This document shows positions 52,436 through 63,800 of a stretch of DNA of 64,000 nucleotides, piece by piece (position 1 is the stretch's first letter; every line of letters begins with the position of its first letter). The notes beneath the pieces were generated by a model that saw only the letters and a program-made list of their open reading frames with translations, did not search any database and had not been told where the DNA came from. The position numbers and the translations under genes were made by a program. The stretch comes from Quercus robur (Eukaryota > Streptophyta > Magnoliopsida > Fagales > Fagaceae), in the NCBI RefSeq assembly GCF_932294415.1, contig NC_065535.1, positions 23,152,782-23,216,781 of the forward strand. Reading direction: 5' to 3'.

Positions 52436-52853
52436 CAAGAACTCTCACAAGTCACAAACCTATCAAACATCTTAATCTTCACAATTTAAAGTTTATGCGG
52501 ATCAACCATTCTTTCTTTGGACATAGATGGTAGGATAATGAAGAATGTAGAATTCACGATTCTGAATAAAGATTTTACTTGATGGGATCAGTGGTGGCTC
52601 CAGGAATATTTTTCAGGATGATCATTAAGAAACTTAAATTATATCAAGAACTCTCACAAGTCACAAACCTATCAAACATCTTAATCTTCACAATTTAAAG
52701 TTTATGCAGATCAACCATTCTTTCTTTGGACATAGATGGTAGGATCATGAAGAATACAGAATTCACGATTCTAAATAAAGATTTTATTTGATGGGATCAG
52801 TGGTGGTTCCAGGAATATTTTTTAGGATGATCATTAAGAAACTTAAATTATAC
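52436..52853. repeat. Tandem duplication, 209 bp x 2
   Basis: CAAGAACTCTCACAAGTCAC ... GATCATTAAGAAACTTAAAT occurs twice in direct order with spacing 209 and few differences. It partly overlaps the flank of the copia LTR. Confidence 0.92.
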
Positions 52854-53114
52854 AAAATTTAATAAAAATAGAACTTCATATATTGACCATAAAAAAAAAA
52901 AAAAAAAACCACATACACACACAAAGGCATAAAGTCTTACAATTTCCTTTTTGAATTTTCTTATTTTGAAATCTTTGCACGATAGTCTTATTATTAATGC
53001 TACAAATTACATCTTTTTCAAAATTTTAGTTCCATACAAATTTTCTTGGGCTTTTTCTTTTTGTTTGTAAGGACTTCATATATTGTTAAAATGATCAAAG
53101 TTTAAAGAAAAGTT

Positions 53115-53505
53115 TGACTACAAACTAAGCTGTAGCCTAAGGTTACAACTTTCACTAAACAAATTAACATATATAGTTACATATTTTGAAAATTCAAATG
53201 TTAAATTGAATGCTTTTTATGTTCTTAAAACACATGTCAAATTTCATGTCAATAAGAAATTATCTACTATTTAATCTATACTTATTTTTTATGTATAATT
53301 TTAGACAACAAAAATTCAAAATTAAAAGATTTGAGTGATAACATAGCTATTGATATTTGATATTTTTGAAATTTTACAAGCATGCATGGAGGATTAAAGA
53401 AAAAAAATGTAATCTAATGGTGGATTTGCCAAAATTCACATCCAATAAAAAAAATTGAGTGGAGTTATAGTCTTAATCTACAACTAAATTTATTGCTAAA
53501 TTTTG
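53115..53505. mobile_element. MITE, family M, copy 2 (inverted)
   Basis: The interior is the reverse complement of 47720-48010 (for example TAATGGTGGATTTGCCAAAATTC). The ends are AAGCTGTAGCCTAAGGTTACAACT and the complement of AGTTATAGTCTTAATCTACAACT. More diverged than copy 1. Confidence 0.65.
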
Positions 53506-54342
53506 TCCGAAGTGTAATTATGTTAAGCCTAAAAAAATTTAAGATGGTCCCAAATATCTTTTAAGGATAAAAAATCATAAATTTTACATATAATAATTAA
53601 TTTTTTTTCCAAGTAAGGATGGTCCTATAACCACTCTGGACTCTACGTGGAGCTGCCAGTGGATGGGATTGAAAGTAGGTTTGCATTAACTTCACCGTAT
53701 TTTGATTTTCCTTATACAATCCCGACTGGATTTCAGAGCTTATTTTCATTATTCCTCTCCTTCAGGTAATGTTTGGCTCTTTGCACTAACTTTTGCAGTC
53801 CCCTATCATGTGGCAGTAGTGATATTCGATGTCTTTCAAACAAAATATTGGCTTCCATTCGACTTGCTCACTAATACACCTAAAGTGCACCTGGTGCATT
53901 TTATTTAAACCACGTTAGCATTTAGGTTCACAAATTGTAGTGGCAATAAGGATTAGAATGTCATTCATAGTCAAAATTTTGACTCTCTGAAATTAAGAGA
54001 GCATATAGTAAAAAGAGCCATAGATGGGAAGTTCATAAAAGCATGAGAAGTGATATTAATTGCACTCTGAACTACTTCTAAACTTTAGTAGTGAAAAATA
54101 CCTCTGAGGGCATGCAATCACTTGAAGGAAATTAGGATTATGTGCAAATTATACTGACTTCTTTTGAAATAGTTTCTTAGCGCGGGCATCCCTATATAGA
54201 TTTTAGGGCAAGTAGATAGTAATTTTAATTCACGATTTTAGTTTAAATTCATTTGTGTGTATTGGTGTGTGAAATGTTGCGTGTAACACGTTTTACCGTA
54301 GATTTATATGCCAAAACTTACCATATAATGACCCTTGTTAGT
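53506..54342. other. Intergenic DNA upstream of the RRM-like gene
   Basis: No ORF recognised. The last few hundred bases should hold the promoter. Confidence 0.4.
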
Positions 54343-54350
54343 TTATATAA
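54343..54350 (+). promoter_or_regulatory. TATA box of the RRM-like gene
   Basis: TTATATAA, 113 bp before the start codon. Confidence 0.5.
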
Positions 54351-54462
54351 TACAATCATTCATCCACATACAGACACATTCTTAGGTTTTTTCAGTGACT
54401 GTAGGTTCTGCTATTCATTCTATTAAGATTTTGCTTTTTTGTTTATTTACCTACACATTCTC

Positions 54463-55302
54463 ATGATGGCCTCAATTAGCCTCGAGGAGCTCCACCTTTT
54501 TCACAAAATTGATAGAGAGATATTTTCGCGACTAGTTATTAAATTAGCCCGAGATCCAACAGAATCCTTGCTTGTCATGGCTGCATGGTTGTGGCTCGAA
54601 GAAAAGGGTTATCCCAACATTGTTGTAAAAATGGTGGAGATGCCTGATGCTACTGTAAATGCATTGGCAAACGAAGCTGTTTTATGTCTCAAGTGCCTAG
54701 ATCCCAGCACTCCTTCTGCGGCAGTAAGCGGTGGCATTCCCATCACTGCAAGGCTCATGGAAAGGGACATATCTCTGCAACTGTTCAGGCAAAATAGATT
54801 CACTGCAACTACTGGGATCAAGAATTTTCTTAACACTATTTGTTGCCAAATTTTTACAGATATTTTGCAACAAGTTATGGCTGGCACTTCACAATCAACT
54901 TCGAACCAACCTTTTGATCTCCCTGGTTCTCCACACCCAATATTTGGTCCCATCACTATAGTACCAACAGCTACACAGTTTGATTTTCCTACAGGAGAAT
55001 TATGGGGTTGGCAAGCAACTGATTGTGCTTCGGAGGATGATAGGACAATCTTTTTGACATTTTCTCGGGGTTTTCCAGTGTTGGAAGAGGAAGTGAGGGA
55101 GCTTTTTACAAAAAAATATGGAGATTGTGTGGAGAGTGTGCATATGGGGAATGCACCTTCCAATAATTCACAGCCCTTGTATGCTAAGATGGTTTTGCGT
55201 TCTGTTGAGAATGTTGATCGAATTTTGAGTGGACTTCACATTGCAAAATTCCGGATCAATGGGAAACACATATGGGCTAGAAAGTATGAACGTCGAGAAT
55301 AG
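54463..55302 (+). CDS. Plant-specific protein with RRM-like C-terminal domain, single exon
   Basis: 279 aa from ATGATGGCC at 54463 (the second ATG is 3 bases later). The N-terminal half (ISLEELHLFHKIDREIFSRL; ESLLVMAAWLWLEEKGYPNI; VNALANEAVLCLKCL) is a helical domain of unknown function that I recall from uncharacterised plant proteins. The C-terminal about 85 residues resemble an RRM fold: RTIFLTFSRGFP in the RNP2 place, LFTKKYGDCVESVHMG, LYAKMVLRS in the RNP1 place without the usual aromatic pair, and a final NGKHIWARKY strand. RNA binding is therefore uncertain. It is intact, intronless, and has its own TATA box. It could be an expressed gene or an intact retrocopy. Confidence 0.8.
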   Translation: MMASISLEELHLFHKIDREIFSRLVIKLARDPTESLLVMAAWLWLEEKGYPNIVVKMVEMPDATVNALANEAVLCLKCLDPSTPSAAVSGGIPITARLMERDISLQLFRQNRFTATTGIKNFLNTICCQIFTDILQQVMAGTSQSTSNQPFDLPGSPHPIFGPITIVPTATQFDFPTGELWGWQATDCASEDDRTIFLTFSRGFPVLEEEVRELFTKKYGDCVESVHMGNAPSNNSQPLYAKMVLRSVENVDRILSGLHIAKFRINGKHIWARKYERRE

Positions 55303-56210
55303 ATTATCAAAGAGAGCCAAATTCAAAAAAAATTTTGCATTTTCCTTTTCTTCTATATGGATATGTAATAATTCCTTAGTCCTAGGATGGGGTTTGGTGC
55401 ATAGCCGTGTTTTCAAGTTGTTTTGTTATTGTCTTGCCCAGTGGTTGTTACTGGGGCTTTTTATTTATTTATTTGCTAATAGACTCTTATGTTATTTTGC
55501 CCCAAAAAAAACCAAAGAAAGAAAGAAATTTTTATAATTCTTGTTCACTTGGAAATTTTCATACATTAATACTTTGTTTTTCCCTCATGAGATATATTTT
55601 GTTAATTCAAATTAGAGGATCCAAACATCCCTATGGTCTGACAATAGCCTGAAATGACAGCTTGTAATCAAAGGTCTAGGGTTGACTTTTCTAATTGATA
55701 TACATATATCGGATGAACTAAAAAAAAAAAAAAAAAGAGAATTTTTTATACAACCCTTAAAATATGATTCCTATGGGTATCATGATAGTTTATTTCAACA
55801 GTTTTAACCTTAATACATATTTTGTTTATTTATATTCATGAAGAAATGGTGTAGATTAAATCACTTGAAAACACATTGTAATAATAAAAGTCGATGTCAT
55901 ATCCTCGTATAGATGTATTTCAATTGGTTAATATATAATTGTATTTTATAAAATATCTAAGATTTAAACTTCCTTCTTTATTGTAACTATATAATTATAT
56001 ATATATATATATATATATTACAAAAATTTGAAATTACACCATTTTTCATGACTAACTTCTTAAATAAATTTTTCTCGAAATAAAAAAATTCTTCAATAAA
56101 TTAGATTATATTTCTTAAGTTATTGTAATAAATTAGCAATATAAAAATAAAGATAAATTAAATTTTTGATAACCATCTCAAAATTTTCCCAAACATTGCT
56201 TTGTCACTCT
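55303..56210. other. 3' flank and AT-rich spacer
   Basis: No clear polyadenylation signal was pinned down. An AT microsatellite lies at 55998-56019. Confidence 0.4.
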
Positions 56211-56940
56211 CTACACACGCTTATTTATCCTCTAAAAATTCTTTCTTTTATCTTTCAAATAAACTGCACACAACTAATTTATTTTCTATTTTAGATAAAT
56301 ATTTGTTTATTCAAACCTTTTGTTATGTTCACTCATTACATGTTCTCCATGCCTAGTCAAACTTAATAATAAATATTGTCATGTTAATTTGTTGTAGTTT
56401 ACAAAAGTGTGCAAGAGAACAAAATTTGCATCTTTCTATATTTGGTGTAGCAATGAAAAATCCTTTAAACAGAATAAAATATTCATAGTCAACAAGAACA
56501 AAACCAAAAGGAATATTTTAAATAAAATGAATCTTTCAAAAAAATAAAGATAATTAATTTTGATGATTATATCCTCATTTTTTACCTACTTTCTTTTTCG
56601 CTATCAACAGACTCTTATTTTTTTCTCTACAATTCTCTTTTCCATCTTGCTAATAAGCTACACACATTTCTTTTCTTCCTTATTTCCAATGAAATCAATA
56701 ATAACTAATTTATTTTCTATTTTGGATAAATATTTGCTTTATTTCTAATTTTATATTATGCTCATGCGTCACATGTGCACCTGGTCAAAGTTAATAATAA
56801 ATATTTTCATGTTAGTTTTACTTTCCAAAACAATGTGCAACAAAATAAAATTTGCATCTTTCTATGTTTGGTATGGTAATGAAAAATTCATTAACATAAT
56901 AATAAATTCATAGTTGACGAGAAATGAAACTAAAAGTGTT
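56211..56940. repeat. Diverged tandem duplication, period about 431 bp
   Basis: AACTAATTTATTTTCTATTT at 56272 and 56703, then TTAATAATAAATATT, ATTTGCATCTTTCTAT and (A/T)TGAAAAAT in the same order in both. Many small changes, so it is old. Confidence 0.75.
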
Positions 56941-57045
56941 TGATATTACACATGAGTTCAATCTCTGAGTTTGATTATTACAATTCATCGAGATTAATAC
57001 TGATCTCAACAATATTTTCTTATTTATTACAGTTTAATATAAAAG

Positions 57046-57770
57046 CACTACTAAAAATTAGGTCATAGACACGTTTTTTTGGCAATGTTTTTGAAAAATG
57101 CTGCCATAGCCAATCTATAGCCGCGTTTTTAACAAATGTCGCTTAAAACCTTGACTTGTAGTAGTTTTTCTAAAGCGTTGCTGTAGGGGAGTTCTATAAT
57201 AATGTTTTTAAGGGTCTTTAGCAGCGTTTCTATGGAGAGGGCCTATTGTAGCGTTTGAGAAGCATGGCTATAGACCCAAGGAAAAATTAAAAAGAAAAAG
57301 TGAGAATGTACTACGGCATTTTCGAAGCACTGCTATAGCCAATCTATAGCCATGTTCTTAACAAACGCCACTTAAAACTCTAATCTATAACAGTGTGTAT
57401 AAAGCGTTGCAGTAGAGGTGGTCTATAGCTGCGTTTTAAAGGATCTTTAACCGTGTTTTTTTGGATAGTGCCTATTGTGACGTTCGAGAAGTGCGGCTAT
57501 AAGGCAATTGAAATTTAAAAAAAAGAAAAAGAAAAAAAGAGACCTATTATGGCGCTTTTAAAGTGCCGGGATAAGTCCTACCCAAAAAAAAAAAAAAAAA
57601 TGGTGTAGACCTATTATGGAGCTTAGAAAGTGCTGCAATAGATCTTCTCTAAAAATAAAAAAAATTAATGTACCTATTACGGCGCTTGAAAGCGCCGTAA
57701 TAGGGGTATCGAACATTTTAGACGTATTATAGTGCTTAGAAAGCACCGCAATAGGGGATTACAAAAAAAA
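57046..57770 (+). mobile_element. CACTA (En/Spm-like) terminal and subterminal region, fragment
   Basis: It starts CACTACTAAAAATTAGG. About 15 short repeats follow in both orientations, of the kind TAGCCGCGTTTTT, AAAGCGTTGCTGTAG, AAGCGCCGTAATAGG and TATTGTAGCGTTTGAG. Clustered subterminal repeats behind a CACTA end are typical of the superfamily. No matching right end and no transposase were found, so this is a fragment or a strongly reduced element. Confidence 0.6.
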
Positions 57771-58891
57771 AAAAAAAAAAACCCTTAAACGTGTTGTTTT
57801 TAAAAACACTTCAGCTCTCTCTCTCTCTCTCTAACTCAATTTTAGATCTCTCTCTAACCCATTCTCTCTCTCACTCCCACCTCTCATCGCTGATCCACCC
57901 TTCACCAGCGCCAATCCTCTTCACCATACTGCTGCCGATGAAGCTTAGGCCTCCACATACTAATTCAATTTCTGCCTAACACTGTCGCCCCTCCTTGCTG
58001 ATTCCAACAAGCTCTAGCCGCCCTTCCTTGCCAACAGCGCCTTAGAACCCAGCCGCTCCTCGCTGACGACCCATACTCCTTCATACCCATTTCACCTACA
58101 TCTCCTTCAGACTCATTTCCACACAACCTTCCACAACCATATATATATATATATATATATACCATACCCACTTCCCTTCCCTCATGGTATAAACAAAACT
58201 CCTACATTAGATCTACTGCATTATCATACATTATCACATGCTATCATGGTAGACTATATTCACCTAGTACTTGTCCTACATTATCATCATCATCACATTA
58301 GATCTGTTACATTAGATCTATAGTGGCTATACATAGGTTTTATGTACATTAGATTTGGCATTGGGTTGACTAGTGCTATATATAGGTTGTACGTACATGA
58401 TGCCATATATTTTGCTATCTTCGACATGAACTCTTAAATATTATATTGAATGAATATGGGTAGCCACGCTACAAAGATGATACTATATAGACTTAAAGTC
58501 TTCACCCTATAATTATTGTAATGAGCCTATTGAACATGTTGTAGTTGCAAGAAACAGGGTCACTAGTAGAGTGTGTAGTGGTTTATGAAAAAGTATATAG
58601 CTGCAAAGACGGAACTCCTGTTACTGCCCGAGCGGGAGAAAACATTATAAGTATTATCTGTTCACTGTAAATACGTGGAATTGTTTGTATTATTTATAGA
58701 AAGTAATATATTATTTGGTTCTTTTGGGAAAACAGGCTAGAATGAAAGAACTTTTGAATGAAGAGGGCACAAAATTACAAGGAGAGAGTAGTGGTGGAAT
58801 CCTAGGCAAAATTTGCCAAACAATACAAATTCTGAAAAATTTCAGCCGAACAGCATGCGTTCAAACTTATTTAGTTAGTTAGACTCTTTTT
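57771..58891. other. Spacer with simple repeats
   Basis: A-run, CT repeats (57815-57832), and a TA microsatellite (58139-58160). CTACATTAGATCTA-like words recur at 58200-58340. No gene. Confidence 0.4.
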
Positions 58892-59252
58892 GAAAGTCGA
58901 TTTTCTCAAACTCGACTTCCAGGCAATATCAGCGCCCCCTTCTGCAAATATTTAAGCTGACGTGGAATTAAATAATGAAAAAAAGGCACTAGGAAGTCGA
59001 GTTTACTGTACTCGACTTCCATGAAAGTCGAGTATGCTATACTCGACTTCCAGGTGCAGTAAAAAATTACCTCCTCCAGGATCTTAGCACGGTAAACTAT
59101 TGAAAGTCGAGTTTGTGGAACTTGGCTTCCACTGAAAGTCGAGTATACCGTATTCGACTTCCAGTGAATTCCCCCTACCCCACCTAGCTCAATTATGTGA
59201 GCACGGTAAAAATTTATTTAAATGGAACTCGAGTCTATAAAACTCGAGTTCC
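58892..59252. repeat. Six 29-bp palindromes, partly paired, upstream of the MuDR-type transposase
   Basis: Palindromes at 58892-58920, 58992-59020, 59023-59051, 59102-59130, 59134-59162 and 59224-59252, each exactly 29 bases. The arms are of the form GAAAGTCGAGT / ACTCGACTTCC around a 5-7 base centre. Two tight pairs have starts 31 and 32 bp apart. GCACGGTAAA at 59087 and 59201 shows that the larger module (about 110-120 bp) is itself repeated. The outermost copy uses a changed arm (GGAACTCGAG / CTCGAGTTCC), but both arms changed together. Confidence 0.9.
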
Positions 59253-59461
59253 AATAAATTTTACTACCAACCCATCTCAGATTACTTATACAGTCAACTT
59301 TCACTTTCCTCTTAAACTTTCACTTCTCACAGTTCTCTCCCACGCCAAAACACCTTTCACACACATTGATCTACAAATTAAAAAGCTTTTCTTTTTCTCA
59401 AATCACATTGATCATTCTACAAATTAAAGCTTTTCTTCTTCTTCAAAGGTAAATATTCAAA

Positions 59462-59811
59462 CCTTTTTAATTTTTTTTTTTGTTAGACTTGGCTATATAT
59501 ATTCAAACCTTTCACATTTGGTAGATATATATATATATATATATACACATACTACTTTTATATTGTTGATGAGTAATGTGTTGTTTGTAATAGTAATTTA
59601 TTATCATTATTATTATTGTTTTTTGCATTTGTTATTTGTGCTTTGTAATGGGTTGTTAGTTGCAATGTGTAACATGTACAAATTTTTTAATGTGTAACAT
59701 GTTATTTATTTGTAATGTGTAATGGTTTGTTTGTTCTAATGTTCAAATCATTTTAATTTTTTTTTTTAGTTAGACCTGGCTAATATATATACTCACTTTT
59801 TCATTTGGTAG

Positions 59812-59846
<35 letters not shown>

Positions 59847-60059
59847 CATACCACTTTTATATTGTTGATGAGTAATGTGTTGTTTGTAATTGTAATTTAT
59901 TATCATTATTATTATTGTTTTTTGCATTTGTTATTTGTGCTTTGTAATGGATTGTTAGTTGCAATGTGTAACATGTACAAATTTTTTAATCGGTAACATG
60001 TTATTTATTTGCAATGTGTTGTAATGTGTAATGGTTTGTTAGTTGTAAGGTGTAACGAA
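59462..60059. repeat. Tandem duplication, 299 bp x 2, before the transposase gene
   Basis: GTTAGAC(T/C)TGGCTA, a TA microsatellite, ATTGTTGATGAGTAATGTG (59562 and 59861), TTTTTTGCATTTGTTATTTG and ATGTGTAACATGTACAAAT occur twice in the same order. The second copy ends near the transposase leader. Confidence 0.9.
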
Positions 60060-60231
60060 TTTTAATTTTTTAAGGTTAGCGACCATGTACAAATTTGTTT
60101 ATAATTGTTTTGTGGACTATACAATGTTATCTTTATATTTGCCTTGAGGTAATATTTTGTAGTTCATATTGAATAAAGGTGTTATATTTGTCACTAACTT
60201 TTAGTAAACTTATTTGACTTATAGGCTTGTA

Positions 60232-62067
60232 ATGAGTTCGATTGATTTATATCTATATTATGGTGGGGAGCCCTGCAGTGATGTGACTTATGGAGTGACA
60301 TATGAAGGGCCTGGTAAAAAAATAGAGATTATTCAGCTAAAAAAAGGGCGGGAGATCAATTTGAAGAAGTTGAAAAGGTAAATTATGAAAGAGCTGGATT
60401 TGGACCGTCGATTGCATGACATAAAAATTATATATCGTGCTCCTCATGCAGTGTTCAATGACCGTATTGTCTTCACGCCTATTGAAATAAAAGGAGACAA
60501 GCATGTTAAGATTATGTTTGACCAGATAAACTCTACACCCCAATTAAAAGCTGCCGAGTTGTATATAAGGGTGGAGCCTCATATAGAAGTTGGCGGTGAA
60601 GATGTGCAACAAACAATTTTGGAGGGTGGTGGCAGGAAAGAATTCCAATCATTACATATGGATAGTTATCCGACTCTTACCCCGTGCACCATAGTTGGGG
60701 GTTATACACCACCATGCCAAGAGACACCAACTCTAATGGAGGTTTGTGGATCTAGTTATCAACAAGAATGTATTCAATCTCTAGGGAGGGAAGACAAAGA
60801 CGAAGATGATGTTGATCATGGTAGAGATGAGTATGAAGAGATGATTGGGAGAGATGACTTTCACGAGAATACTGTAAACTATGAAAATGTTGACAATGTC
60901 CGTGATGATGTCGTGGATGATCATGATGATGATGCTATATAGTTTCAGGATGATATAGGTGATGGTATAGGTTTGCAGCCTGCAATCCTTACATATGAAG
61001 CTCATGGCCCATCATTCCATGCAAACACTTGAGATAATATAGTTGATCCTTCAAATGTTGAGATACCATTTTCATCAACTTGGGTGTGGGGAATGAATTT
61101 TAGCAAAGGGTTGATTTTCTCTAATAAAGAGGCGGTGAGACAAGCATTACTAATTTATTCTATGGACAATAACAAGAATTATATAACTGAGCGGTCCGAC
61201 CAGCAAAGATTGTGTGTGAAGTGCTCGAATGAGTCATGTGCATGGAAAGTCCGAGCATTCTCGCAACGGAAGCTTAACGGGTTATGGGCCGTCACAGTAT
61301 ACGGCGGTCCTCACACTTGTCCATCAATTGGGGTGAACAAAGATGGCAGAATGATGGATTCCAATTTTCTTGCCAAAGAACTTCATACATATGTACTTGC
61401 AGATCACACTAGCAAAACAAAGGATCTCCAAAATCTGATGAAGGAAAGGTTTAAGCACTATATATCGTACTACAAGATATGGGATGCGAAACAAAAGGCT
61501 ATTGTAAACATAAGGGGGAATTGGGAAGAGTCATATCAAAAGTTGCAGAAGTTGTTGTTGGCATATAAGGATAGCGATCTGGGTACACAAGTGTCTTTTC
61601 AGTCGATCAACGGGAACATACCAGGTACTATTATATTCAAGTATGTGTTCTGGGCTTTCGCACCTTCCATTGCTAGATTTGCACATTGTAGGCCAGTAAT
61701 TAGTATTGACGGAACTCATCTTTATGAAAAATATAAAGGAAAGTTGTTGATTGCAATGGCTACTGATGCTAATAATGAGATTTTTCTGCTTGCCTTTGCA
61801 GTTGTGGATGATGAAATGGGGGCCAGTTGGGGATGGTTTTTATCTTGCCTATGGACCACGATACGGGATGTGGTACCTGATTCTAGCATTTGCATAATAT
61901 CAGACCGACATAAAGGTATAATATCATCCATTAGAGAGTGGCCCAATGATTATGTTCCAGTATATCATAGATATTGCATTAGACATGTGGTCAGCAACTT
62001 CAACACTCAATTTAATGACAAATTCTTAAAGTCTTTGGCCTTGAAAGCAAGATACGAGCATACATAA
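60232..62067 (+). pseudogene. MuDR-type (Mutator-like) transposase, N-terminal two thirds, decayed
   Basis: Start MSSIDLYLYYGGEP at 60232. The frame continues through stops TAA 60379, TAG 60940 and TGA 61030 in one register. Regions: N-terminal domain (DRRLHDIKIIYRAP), acidic linker (DKDEDDVDHGRDEYEE), DNA-binding zinc domain from 61090 (FSNKEAVRQALLIYS; CVKCSNESCAWKVRA; HTC), then the MULE transposase core with VISIDGTHLYEKYKG (first Asp) and CIISDRHKGI (second Asp). The protein ends at KARYEHT, before the third acidic residue region and the SWIM zinc finger expected downstream, so the 3' third is missing. It is inactive. The downstream sequence belongs to a PMD gene on the other strand. Confidence 0.9.
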
Positions 62068-62089
62068 CGTCAAAATTTCCAAAATTATT

Positions 62090-63800
62090 AAACAACATAA
62101 GTTTATGCACATTACCAAAATTTCCATCTTAGCGCTAGTGCGGTCGATATACAGTCGAGTGATCTTACGATACCACACCATATATGGATGATGACGTGAC
62201 ATCACCCCTTCCATCCTAAGTGCATTACAAACGTACTCGTCACGATCATTCCACTTCTGAATATGGACTGCATGTATCATCGACCAATTTTTCTCTACCT
62301 TACCCCTCGCAGCTATTTTGTGGAAATCGCGATTGGTATTAGCATCTCTGGATTGTTCCTGCTATAGCCCAAACTGTTATAGGACACGATCGGGTAGGTG
62401 GAACTCTACAAGCCAAAAACATATAAGTGGAACGGTCGACCTCCATATGTTACTTCCCTCAATGTGAAAACTAAGAGGAAGGTGGCTTAAGTCATTTCCA
62501 TATGGCTCCCACTTAACCTACAAAAGCCACCAAGTAAAGCAACCATATTTAGAAATTTTCCCATAATTTGCATAAAAATAGCACAATAGTGGGCAATGAA
62601 AAACTTTTTGAAGGACATAAGATGTTATGGACGTAGAAATACAAGTATTATACCTGGTTGGGCCGTGTCGTGGCAATTTGATTGCGATATGCGGAAAGCA
62701 CGTGCGTGGGAGCATTCTTTGTACTCATCGCCCCTGCCCACTTACAAGCAGGTAACATCGCATGGTCGTTAGTCGTTTATGTATAAAAATGTGGCATAAT
62801 ACATGATAGCACACTAATTATGCAATATATACTTACTTCATAGCAAGAGGAATTGGTGGTAGTGGTGGACCATAAACGCCCTCGGGTTGGGGCACCATCT
62901 GTGGGGACATATGTGGGAACCTGATATATATCCACAATTGGACAAAAATCAATGGTCTGCCAATCTGCTTTGCCTTCTTGTCGGTTGCATTGCACAGCTG
63001 TCTATACAACCAGGATAAGGCTACACTACCCCAACTATACTTGCGTGGATTACGAAGGTTTTGCATGAACTCTAACCACATGAGATGGACCCTATCTCCG
63101 AACTTGTCATGAAATACCATATCCCCTAGTAGGGCAAGGATATAGCAGCGAGCGTACTGATGAACTTGAATCTCATTGGCATCCGGAGGCAGTGGTTGTC
63201 TGATTCTTTCGACAAGTGTGGGTATCAAAATCCTTTAACCATTTAGCATAGTTTGAGGGCCATTTGGAATTTGAATTCCAAGCATTTCAGCACACACATC
63301 TGTCTAAGTTCTTTTACTGGGCCCAACCATTGCCTCACCCTCGATGGGCAACCCTATGATAACTTCCACATCTTGCAATGTGATCGTCATCTCACCATGT
63401 GGTAGGTGGAATATATGGGTCTCTGGGCGCCATCACTCTACAAATGCAGTGATCAATGCATGGTCAAGCTATATGGATGGGACCAAGTGTAGACCCTCTA
63501 GACCAAGCAACCTCACAATGGCAAGGACACGATCATCTACCATAGGAACTCGAAATGCCAATTCTTCATGGCGACTTCGACAATCTAGTATGCCAGGAGG
63601 ATCCTGCAAATATTATAACAATAGATAAAAATCTTATGCAAATATTTAGTATTTATGGCTAATTAGAGTTGTGACATGAATGCATAGTACAAGAAAACTC
63701 ATGCAATTACCTATCCCCCAGGGTTCCATAGTAACTCAGATCGATGTTTAACTTGTTCCGTCAATACACTTTGATCAATGGGTCCAGGATCTATCGTCAT
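62090..63800 (-). pseudogene. MAIN-like plant-mobile-domain gene, decayed, several exons
   Basis: Start ATG at 63800 (MTIDPGPIDQSVL, close to the family start). Exon 1 runs to about 63712 (donor GTAATT), and exon 2 begins at about 63603 after TTTGCAG. The core then reads PHGEMTITLQDVEVIIGLPIEG (about 63340-63410), the open stretch 62833-63228 with LPPDANEIQVHQYARCYIL, GDRVHLMWLEF and KYSWGSVALSWLYRQLC, and further on HPYMVWYRKITRLYIDRTSA near 62120-62180. In-frame stops include TAG at the end of exon 1 and TAG and TGA in exon 2, where related proteins have other residues. PMD proteins occur both in transposons and as host silencing factors (MAIN, MAIL1). Here the tail-to-tail neighbour is a MULE transposase. 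Confidence 0.82.

Noticed and set aside
58784..58791. AGTAGTG as the right end of the CACTA element
   Set aside because: It lacks the TTTTTAG context and a matching AAG duplication, so the match is too short.
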